DNA from: Hungatella sp. UBA5385
GTDB taxonomy: Bacteria; Bacillota; Clostridia; Lachnospirales; Lachnospiraceae
Assembly (NCBI GenBank): GCA_002409995.1
Contig: DHOR01000035.1
Coordinates: forward strand, 20,999-33,897
DNA length: 12,899 bases
Reading direction: 5' to 3'
Every line of letters begins with the position of its first letter. The stretch's first letter is position 1. Below, in pieces: positions 1 through 5,879 of the stretch. Under the pieces are notes generated by a model, which was not told the DNA's origin, did no database searches, and worked only from the letters and a program-made list of their open reading frames with translations. Made by a program: the position numbers and the translations under genes.

Positions 1-40
1 CCCGGCGCGGAGAACAAGCGAGCTTGCTCTCCGCGCCGGG
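1..40 (-). terminator. GC-rich hairpin downstream of dnaB, probable terminator stem
   Basis: Perfect 13-base arms (CCCGGCGCGGAGA / TCTCCGCGCCGGG) enclose a second 5-bp stem (CAAGC/GCTTG). The single unpaired position is A/C on the plus strand but a G-U wobble in minus-strand RNA, so the stem is continuous only in the dnaB transcript. It starts about 24 bases after the dnaB stop. The U-tract expected of an intrinsic terminator would lie outside the window. On the plus strand a run of seven T (50-56) sits about nine bases beyond the stem, so a role for a convergent plus-strand gene is possible. It is far more GC-rich than its surroundings and could instead be a dispersed extragenic repeat. Confidence 0.55.
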
Positions 41-64
41 AGTCCATCTCTTTTTTTATCCTGC

Positions 65-1399
65 TCATTGCTTGGCCATGTTTGCGAACTTCGTATACTC
101 TGGTCTCCAGACCAGATTAATCGTCCCTATAGGACCATTTCTCTGCTTAGCAATAATAACCTCAGCAATATTCGGCATATCAGTATCTTTATTATAGTAA
201 TCATCTCGATATAAAAACATAACAACGTCCGCATCCTGCTCTATCGCCCCTGACTCTCGAAGGTCAGAAAGCATGGGTCTGTGATCCGGTCTTGTTTCGC
301 AGGCACGGCTTAGCTGGGATAACGCAATTACTGGCGCGTTCATCTCTCTTGCTAATCCTTTTAATGACCTTGAGATATCAGATATCTCCTGCTGCCTGTT
401 CTCACCTGCTTTTCCACTTCCGCTCATTAACTGTAAATAGTCAATGATTACACAGCTAAGACCTTGCTCTAATTTCATCTTTCTGCATTTGGACCTTAAC
501 TCCATCATGGAAATACCAGGTGTATCGTCAATGACTAACTTCGAATTGCCAATCACTCCAATTCCTTCTACAACCGCATCCCAGTCCGAATCTGATAAAG
601 TACCTGTTCGCAGCTTTTGGGAGTCTACATTGGACTCCATAGCTAACATACGGTTGACTAACTGCTCCTTGGACATCTCCAGACTGAAGACCATACAGGG
701 CATGCCTTTTTTAACGGCAATGTGATCTACTAAGTTAAGTACAAAGGCTGTCTTACCCATAGAAGGACGGGCAGCTATCAGAATAAAGTCTGAGGGCTGA
801 AGACCTGAAGTCTTATAGTCTAAATCTATAAAACCAGTGGGAAGTCCGGTTACTGTTCCCTGGTTTTTTGAGGCCTCTTCGATCTTTTCTAAAACATTCA
901 TTGCAACCTGACGGATTGGTACGAAATCTCCGGAGGTTCTACCCTGTAATAGTTCGAATATGTTTTTCTCAGTTGTGGCTAAGATTGTCTCTAAAGGCTC
1001 TTTTCCTGCGTAACATGTATTGGCGATTTCTTCGTTGATACGGATTAAACGGCGTAAAACACCTTTTTCCCGTACTATGTTGGCATAGGATTTTACGTTG
1101 GCTGAGGTTGGAACTGTTGCCAGTATGTCTCTTACGAAATCAAGACTTGCCACCTCAGGCGGAACATCCTTTTCCTTTAAACGGTTCTGAAGAGTTACCA
1201 GGTCTACCGGCTGGTTCTCGTTAAATAGCTCCACCATGGCTTCAAACATGACGCCATATTGGTGCTGGTAAAAGTCGTCGGCGGTTATGATCTCGGAAGC
1301 TGTGATTATTGCTTCCCGATCCATCAGCATAGAACCGATGACGGACTGCTCTGCCTCTATGCTGTGAGGAAGTACCCGTTTGATCAGGGCATCATCCAT
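65..1399 (-). CDS. dnaB: Replicative DNA helicase DnaB (DnaC in Bacillus naming)
   Basis: Hexameric ATP-dependent helicase that unwinds DNA at the replication fork and recruits primase; cytoplasmic. The 444-residue length is normal for the family. The N-terminal DnaB domain (about 8-110) is followed by a linker and the RecA-like motor. The motor shows Walker A ARPSMGKT (210-217), Walker B IIDYLQL (318-324, D320), SQLSR (361-365) and the LSDLRESGAIEQDAD region (378-391) that holds the arginine-finger/H4 elements. I see no intein and no frameshift. The ATG at 1399 follows an AGGAGG site seven bases upstream. It lies 11 bases after rplI and is the last gene of the gdpP–rplI–dnaB operon, a gene order common in Firmicutes. 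The stop is TGA, and a GC-rich hairpin follows at 1-40. Confidence 0.97.
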   Translation of the reverse strand: MDDALIKRVLPHSIEAEQSVIGSMLMDREAIITASEIITADDFYQHQYGVMFEAMVELFNENQPVDLVTLQNRLKEKDVPPEVASLDFVRDILATVPTSANVKSYANIVREKGVLRRLIRINEEIANTCYAGKEPLETILATTEKNIFELLQGRTSGDFVPIRQVAMNVLEKIEEASKNQGTVTGLPTGFIDLDYKTSGLQPSDFILIAARPSMGKTAFVLNLVDHIAVKKGMPCMVFSLEMSKEQLVNRMLAMESNVDSQKLRTGTLSDSDWDAVVEGIGVIGNSKLVIDDTPGISMMELRSKCRKMKLEQGLSCVIIDYLQLMSGSGKAGENRQQEISDISRSLKGLAREMNAPVIALSQLSRACETRPDHRPMLSDLRESGAIEQDADVVMFLYRDDYYNKDTDMPNIAEVIIAKQRNGPIGTINLVWRPEYTKFANMAKQ

Positions 1400-1410
1400 G
1401 ATTCTGCCTC

Positions 1411-1857
1411 CTAGCTTTCTACTACCTTAACCATCAGCTTGCCTAAAACATCCTTGTGAAGCTTAATAGGTACCTCATGGCTTCCAAATGTCTTAAGCGG
1501 TTCTGAAAGCACCAGTTTCTTCTTGTCAATATCAAGTCCCAGCTGGCTCTCAATGGCAGCTGCGATTTCCTTGCCTGATACAGAACCAAAGGCTCTGCCG
1601 CCCTCTCCTGCTTTCATGGATAAGGTAATGGAGGACTCTGCTAATTTAGCAGCCAGCTCTTTGGCTGCCTCCAGCTGTTCTGCTGCAATTCTGGCATCAT
1701 TTGCCTTCTGAAGCTTTAAATCATTTAAATTCTTTGGTGTTGCTTCTATACCAAGCTTCTTGGGAAGGATGAAATTTCTCGCATATCCGTCATTGACCTT
1801 GACAATCTGACCTTTCTTCCCAAGCGCCTTCACATCTTCTAATAATACAACTTCCAT
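1411..1857 (-). CDS. rplI: 50S ribosomal protein L9
   Basis: Large-subunit ribosomal protein that binds 23S rRNA near the base of the L1 stalk and affects reading-frame maintenance. The 148-residue length is standard. The N-terminal domain carries the family signature (MEVVLLEDVKALGKKGQ, then VNDGYARNFILPKKLG to about residue 37). A lysine/alanine-rich connecting helix (about 42-74) leads to the C-terminal domain (about 75-148) with GRAFGSVSGKEIA. The start ATG shares its A with the TAA stop of the upstream gdpP gene (one-base overlap), and its ribosome binding site (AAGGGAG) lies inside the last gdpP codons. This arrangement suggests translational coupling. dnaB begins 11 bases downstream. 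Confidence 0.97.
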   Translation of the reverse strand: MEVVLLEDVKALGKKGQIVKVNDGYARNFILPKKLGIEATPKNLNDLKLQKANDARIAAEQLEAAKELAAKLAESSITLSMKAGEGGRAFGSVSGKEIAAAIESQLGLDIDKKKLVLSEPLKTFGSHEVPIKLHKDVLGKLMVKVVES

Positions 1858-3917
1858 TATAGTATATCTCCCTTCTCTAGCATGTCTTTAATTACATCTT
1901 TAACTTGTTGAATTGCCTCTTCGATTGTGGTGTCTTTTAACTGGGCACCTGCAATGGTGCGGTGACCTCCGCCTCCCAGCTTCTCCATCATAACCTGGAC
2001 ATTCACCTCATCTATGGAACGGGCACTCAGATAAATGGTGCCGTTGTAAAGAGTCAATACCACTGAAGCCTTCATTCCGGCTATATCAAGCAGCTCATTG
2101 GCAGCCTGAGCACCTATAACCGTAGGGCTTTCTATCCCCTCTGATGGACAGACACTGATGGCAAATGCGCCTTCAAAAATCTCCGCCTGCCGCACAGCTT
2201 CTGCTTTGGCTTTATAATCTTCAATATGATCACGAAATAGCTTCCGAACACGGACTACATCTGCGCCGTTTCTTCTTAAATAGGCTGCTGCCTCAAAGGT
2301 GCGGACACCTGTCTGATTGGTAAAATTATGAGTGTCAATAACAATACCTGCATACATGGCATCTGCTTCCGGAGATTTGATTTTGATTCCATCAGCAATG
2401 TACTGAAGAATCTCAGCAACCATCTCACAGGTGGAGGATGCATAAGGCTCTACATAGGATAGAACCGCATTATCAATAATCTCACTGCTCTGTCTGTGAT
2501 GGTCAAGTACGACTATGGTTTTTACCAGATCAAGAAGCTGCGGCTCATCTGTAATACTGGGACGGTTTACGTCAACTACAACAAGAATGGTGTTGCTGTC
2601 AACCAGTTCGGCAGCCTTGGCACCTGAAAGGAAAATATCTTCCGGATAATCAGAATTACCGATAAAACGATCCATCATAGGACGTACAGAAGAAGTCACT
2701 TCATTGATTACAATGTGGGCCTTCTTGTTGAGAGCAGTTGCAATACGGTAAATACCCACTGCAGCACCAAAACAGTCAACATCAGTAAGACGGTGCCCCA
2801 TAATAATCAGACGGTCCTTTGTCTCCATCAGCTCACGTAAGGCATGAGCCTTCACACGGGCCTTTACACGGGTGGTTTTTTCCACCTGCTGCGCCTTGCC
2901 GCCAAAATACTGAATCCTTGGGCCATCCTTTACAACAGCCTGATCACCGCCACGTCCTAAAGCCATATCAATGGCTGTTCTTGCGTACTCGTAGTTCTGA
3001 CTGTAGCTGTCTCCATTCATTCCCAGACCAATGCTAAGTGTAACAGCCATCTCATTACCAATATTAACAGTCTTCACCTCTTCCAAAATAGAGAAGCGGT
3101 TTTCCTTTAATTCTGCAATATAGCTTTGCTTAATAGCGATAAAATACTTATCCTTCTCAAGCTTTTTCACAATGCCATCCATGCCGGAAATATACTTTGT
3201 GATCTTTCTGTCAATCAGTGCTGTAAGCAGTGATCTGCGGACTTCCTCCACACTTTCCAAAGCTTCATCATAATTATCCAGATAAATCAGACCTGCTACC
3301 ATCTTCTGATCGTCAACCACCTGTTTATAGTGGAGAATCTCTGTTTCATCAAACAGATAAACAGCGATTAAGCTCTGTCCGGTTTCATCGACATCGATTG
3401 CATCAGCAATTCCTTCTGCAGAGTCCCTCATGTGAATGGTTTTAAGCTGAATCCTGTATTTGCGTCCTCCACACATACTGTGGATCATAGCCTCTTCTTC
3501 CTCAAGAGCCAGAAGCTCCTTTGTGATCTCCGGGAAAATGGTCATCACATTCTTTCTGCTGGACTTTAATGGCTTATCTTCCCCAAGAACTTCCGCAAAT
3601 GCCTGATTGCCCCAAAGTATCCTTCCGGTCTCATCTAAAATCCCATAGGGAACTTCCAGATCCATAAGCAAATGCTTCTGCATCCAGGAATATTCTGCCG
3701 AAAACTCCACAAAACCACTTAATAGGCCTCTTCGCCTGTAAAAATACAGCCACAAAGCAATTCCCATATAGATAAGGGTGAATGCAGCCATGATAATACC
3801 TGCTTTTACACTGACTGCACCGATTACTGCATTGGCAATAATCAAAAGCCCTGTCAGGTAAAGCGGCCACTGGATATAAGCCTTCAGTTGTCCCTTAACT
3901 TTGATTTTATTATTCAT
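1857..3917 (-). CDS. gdpP: GdpP-type cyclic-di-AMP phosphodiesterase (PAS / degenerate GGDEF / DHH-DHHA1)
   Basis: Membrane-anchored enzyme of the family that hydrolyses c-di-AMP to pApA. At 686 residues it matches GdpP architecture. Two N-terminal membrane helices (about 17-36 and 40-60) are followed by a PAS-like domain (about 80-195). A degenerate GGDEF domain (about 200-325) has no GGDEF signature; KLEKDKYFI (252-260) keeps only the fold. The DHH domain shows H375, D379, D381, D449, DHH at 472-474 and D528. The DHHA1 domain has GGGGH at 648-652. All expected Mn-binding residues of the DHH core appear present, so the enzyme should be active. An AAGGAG site lies five bases before the ATG. 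It is the first gene of the operon with rplI and dnaB, driven by the promoter at 4049-4077 through a structured leader. Confidence 0.95.
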   Translation of the reverse strand: MNNKIKVKGQLKAYIQWPLYLTGLLIIANAVIGAVSVKAGIIMAAFTLIYMGIALWLYFYRRRGLLSGFVEFSAEYSWMQKHLLMDLEVPYGILDETGRILWGNQAFAEVLGEDKPLKSSRKNVMTIFPEITKELLALEEEEAMIHSMCGGRKYRIQLKTIHMRDSAEGIADAIDVDETGQSLIAVYLFDETEILHYKQVVDDQKMVAGLIYLDNYDEALESVEEVRRSLLTALIDRKITKYISGMDGIVKKLEKDKYFIAIKQSYIAELKENRFSILEEVKTVNIGNEMAVTLSIGLGMNGDSYSQNYEYARTAIDMALGRGGDQAVVKDGPRIQYFGGKAQQVEKTTRVKARVKAHALRELMETKDRLIIMGHRLTDVDCFGAAVGIYRIATALNKKAHIVINEVTSSVRPMMDRFIGNSDYPEDIFLSGAKAAELVDSNTILVVVDVNRPSITDEPQLLDLVKTIVVLDHHRQSSEIIDNAVLSYVEPYASSTCEMVAEILQYIADGIKIKSPEADAMYAGIVIDTHNFTNQTGVRTFEAAAYLRRNGADVVRVRKLFRDHIEDYKAKAEAVRQAEIFEGAFAISVCPSEGIESPTVIGAQAANELLDIAGMKASVVLTLYNGTIYLSARSIDEVNVQVMMEKLGGGGHRTIAGAQLKDTTIEEAIQQVKDVIKDMLEKGDIL

Positions 3918-3936
3918 ATTTTCTCCTTAAAACACC

Positions 3937-3995
3937 GAATCTGGCTTGCCAGACTCTCGCACTTAAGCGAAGCACCCCTTTTTACCGTCGTGCGA
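3937..3995 (-). promoter_or_regulatory. Structured 5' leader of gdpP: two adjacent stems
   Basis: In minus-strand RNA, a 6-bp stem (UCGCAC from 3990-3995 with GUGCGA from 3957-3962, 27-base interior) is followed without a gap by a 9-bp stem (GAGUCUGGC / GCCAGAUUC, 3948-3956 with 3937-3945, AA between the arms). The only non-Watson-Crick pair in the second stem is a G-U wobble in RNA but an A/C mismatch on the plus strand, which favours function in the gdpP transcript. The second stem ends about eight bases before the AAGGAG site (3923-3928). I do not recognise a known riboswitch class. A dispersed intergenic repeat is an alternative explanation. Confidence 0.45.
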
Positions 3996-4048
3996 AGCGA
4001 TCGGGATTCCCTTGATAACGGTTTAATTGCCTATTTCGCTATCTTAAT

Positions 4049-4077
4049 ATTATAGCATAGACACAGGTGTTCGTCTA
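4049..4077 (-). promoter_or_regulatory. Promoter of the gdpP–rplI–dnaB operon
   Basis: The -10 box is a perfect TATAAT (4049-4054 read on minus), preceded by TGC, which makes an extended -10. The -35 box is TAGACG (4072-4077; four of six match TTGACA) with a 17-base spacer. The predicted start of transcription is near 4042, giving a leader of about 125 nt before gdpP. It lies between the stop of the NuoE-like gene and gdpP. I see no convincing terminator after that gene, so some read-through from upstream is possible. Confidence 0.72.
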
Positions 4078-4129
4078 TGAATTTGGGAGCAGTATTCTCC
4101 GTCACTATCACTGTAAGATATGGGTCACA

Positions 4130-4606
4130 CTAATATTTCCCAAGAATGGAAGCAACATTTTCCGGTTTCACATGATTATATACATCATTGTCCACCATCA
4201 TATTAGGAGATGTGGGACAATGTTTTAAACACCCCGATGAGGTAACTTCAAAATAACTTCCTCCCCGGTCAGCTGCTGCCTTTTTAGCTGCCTCCAGTAT
4301 AGACGGACCGCCTTTCTTACCGCAATTGGGCCCAATACATACCCTAACTCTATGCTTATAAGGGGCCGCCTTTAAAGAAGGGTACAGCTTAATCAGCTTT
4401 TCAATTAAACCTTCCTTCACTCCCATACGCCGCCCTGTTTCCTGTATCTTCTCAGGAGGAATAAATCCATAAACATCCTGAATCTCACGGAGGGCTGATA
4501 CCAGAGTATCCTGGCTTCCATCTCCATTTGCCTCATAATACCCTAAAATCTCCTGAAATTCCGTTTCCTGCTTGTCCTGTGGGTTCTCTCTTCTATCTTC
4601 ACTCAT
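4130..4606 (-). CDS. NuoE/HydC-like thioredoxin-fold [2Fe-2S] protein (NAD(P)H-dependent oxidoreductase subunit E family)
   Basis: The 158-residue protein matches the 24-kDa NuoE family, whose members pass electrons in complex I, NAD-reducing hydrogenases and formate dehydrogenases. An N-terminal helical region (about 15-75; LREIQDVYGFIP at 39-50 is typical) precedes the thioredoxin-like domain. The four cluster ligands are C90, C95, C126 and C130 (CX4C and CX3C), the family pattern for one [2Fe-2S] centre. The ATG has AAGGAG seven bases upstream and lies 12 bases after the SGNH gene; stop TAG. It is the last gene of the three-gene operon. No NuoF-, ferredoxin- or hydrogenase-like gene follows, so it must find its partner elsewhere or act differently. 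The family call is firm; the role is unknown. Confidence 0.88.
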   Translation of the reverse strand: MSEDRRENPQDKQETEFQEILGYYEANGDGSQDTLVSALREIQDVYGFIPPEKIQETGRRMGVKEGLIEKLIKLYPSLKAAPYKHRVRVCIGPNCGKKGGPSILEAAKKAAADRGGSYFEVTSSGCLKHCPTSPNMMVDNDVYNHVKPENVASILGKY

Positions 4607-4618
4607 ACTTATTCTCCT

Positions 4619-5359
4619 TCATTTTAAGATATACCCCGCATTCCTTCCAGCCTCTTCCCCTACTAAATTATAAGCCTCCTGCTTATAGTGAAACAAATCC
4701 TTCATAAGCCCCTTATCCGCAAATGTCTTAAACTGCTGAGATATCATCAGAATATTCTCCCGCTCCTCTGCCATCTCCGCCTGCGCCTCCTGAATAGGTA
4801 CATAAAGATCAGGTTCATCTCTCTGGTTTCCTATCTGAATCAGAAAAATCCGCTCCACCGAAAGCTTTAAAAATCCATCAAACAGCTCCAGTGTTTTTTC
4901 CTTATAAACTTCTTTCTCTGTATGCAAATCTCCATCAGTACATCCCTGACACCATACTATACTGATAGAATGTATCCCTATGTTTTGAGATTTTAAATAA
5001 TTCACACAATCCTCATATCGTTTCACAGCATCTTGATAATAGCTGCCTTCCACTCTCCATTCCTCTATAGAAGAACCGCCCTTTGAACAGGAAACCGCTA
5101 CTATAGGCCTTCCTGTTATACGATAGCAGGCATTTACAAAGGCTGCTGCCATAGATCCGGTTTTCCACCCAGGCTCCCACACTCCGCCTAATCTATTTTC
5201 TTCTATTCCAAAAGGTTCCTTTAAAGGCACTAGCTCTGAAGGCTTAGACACTGCTCTGTATTCATAGGCAGCACCGGGTATTACCTCCGGCGCTTTTTCA
5301 GCGTCTCCTCTGCCTGCCATATTGCTTTGCCCCATAAAAAGGAGGACATCAGCTTCCAT
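4619..5359 (-). CDS. SASA/CE6-type SGNH esterase (sialate O-acetylesterase-like domain)
   Basis: The 246-residue protein resembles the sialic-acid-specific acetylesterase / CE6 acetyl-xylan esterase family, which removes O-acetyl groups from sugars. Block I is GQSNMAGRG (10-18) with nucleophile S12. A second block has KGGSSIEEW (93-101). Block III is WCQGCTDG (136-143), where many relatives have WQQGE(S/A)D, so C140 replaces the usual acidic residue. The C-terminal catalytic pair is D221 and H224 (DLFHY). No signal peptide or membrane segment is visible, so the enzyme should be cytosolic and act on an imported or internal acetylated substrate that I cannot name. It starts three bases after the receiver gene stop; its likely ribosome binding site (AAAGGGG) lies in the last receiver codons. 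The NuoE-like gene follows after 12 bases. Confidence 0.82.
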   Translation of the reverse strand: MEADVLLFMGQSNMAGRGDAEKAPEVIPGAAYEYRAVSKPSELVPLKEPFGIEENRLGGVWEPGWKTGSMAAAFVNACYRITGRPIVAVSCSKGGSSIEEWRVEGSYYQDAVKRYEDCVNYLKSQNIGIHSISIVWCQGCTDGDLHTEKEVYKEKTLELFDGFLKLSVERIFLIQIGNQRDEPDLYVPIQEAQAEMAEERENILMISQQFKTFADKGLMKDLFHYKQEAYNLVGEEAGRNAGYILK

Positions 5360-5362
5360 CTC

Positions 5363-5734
5363 TTATATACCCCTTTCTGTCCGAAACTTCTCTATCATTT
5401 CTGTAATTCGTATCTTTCTATAAGGCTTTATAATAAATCCAAAGGCACGAATACTCCATGCTTCCAGTGAAAATCCAGGAATTCCGGACAGCAGAACCAC
5501 TTCCGGCGGCTCCGGCAGCTCATAAAGCTTTGCAGCCAATGTAATACCGCTGATATCAGGCATTACCACATCAGAAAACACCATATCAACCTTGTTTTCT
5601 TTCACATGCTGCATAGCAGTAATGGCATCGTCAAAGCTTCCACAGACTTCAACACCTTCCATGCCCTTTAATATTGCTGTCAGCTTGTCTAAAAGATCTT
5701 TCGAATTATCTACTACAATTACTTTGATGCTCAT
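5363..5734 (-). CDS. Stand-alone response-regulator receiver domain protein
   Basis: The 123-residue protein is one receiver domain with no output domain. The phosphoacceptor is D55 in VFSDVVMPDISG. S83 (VVLLSG) and K103 (IIKPY) are the conserved switch residues. The N-terminal acidic pocket reads VVDNS, so D9 is kept but the usual second acid is N10, which may weaken Mg binding. Such single-domain regulators usually act by protein contact, as in CheY or Spo0F-like relays. A GGAGGGG site lies just before the ATG at 5734. It is the first gene of a tight operon with the SGNH esterase and the NuoE-like protein. No histidine kinase is in the window, and the partner is unknown. The adjacent cstA ends at its own terminator, so the two are not obviously co-transcribed. 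Confidence 0.9.
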   Translation of the reverse strand: MSIKVIVVDNSKDLLDKLTAILKGMEGVEVCGSFDDAITAMQHVKENKVDMVFSDVVMPDISGITLAAKLYELPEPPEVVLLSGIPGFSLEAWSIRAFGFIIKPYRKIRITEMIEKFRTERGI

Positions 5735-5769
5735 AACCCCTCCAAAATTAGTGTTTTCTATATTGCTAT

Positions 5770-5798
5770 ATTATACTGAAATCATTGCGTGATTGCAA
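5770..5798 (-). promoter_or_regulatory. Promoter of the receiver–esterase–NuoE operon, with a dyad over its -35 side
   Basis: The -10 is a perfect TATAAT (5770-5775 on minus) and the -35 is TTGCAA (5793-5798; four of six match) with a 17-base spacer. A 6-bp inverted repeat, CATTGC (5783-5788) and GCAATG (5795-5800), overlaps the spacer and -35, where a repressor could bind. The promoter sits just downstream of the cstA terminator (5809-5857) and about 35 bases before the receiver start. Confidence 0.7.
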
Positions 5799-5808
5799 TG
5801 CAGCCTGC

Positions 5809-5857
5809 AAAAAAAGGCACCATATACCAAACTTCACACTGGTATATGATGCCTTTT
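5809..5857 (-). terminator. Intrinsic terminator of cstA
   Basis: Two 18-base arms (5812-5829 and 5840-5857) pair with one exception, which is a U-G wobble in minus-strand RNA and C/A on the plus strand. The loop is 10 bases. The minus strand continues into a run of seven T (5809-5815). It lies 22 bases after the cstA stop and separates cstA from the receiver operon. Confidence 0.92.
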
Positions 5858-5879
5858 CAGTTCATTTATCATTCACTAA

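Noticed and set aside
200..250. TopB second Toprim Asp replaced by Gly (TDAGREGE) taken as a defect, topB residues 103-110 at about 9780-9803
   Set aside because: Gram-positive TopB proteins normally carry this form, so it is not a loss of function.
200..330. Possible intein or insertion in dnaB, a common site for inteins
   Set aside because: The protein is 444 residues with all helicase motifs at normal spacing, so no insertion is present.
4081..4129. Terminator after the NuoE-like gene (GGAG/CTCC pairing near 4086-4100)
   Set aside because: Only four pairs with no T-run on the minus strand; too weak to call.
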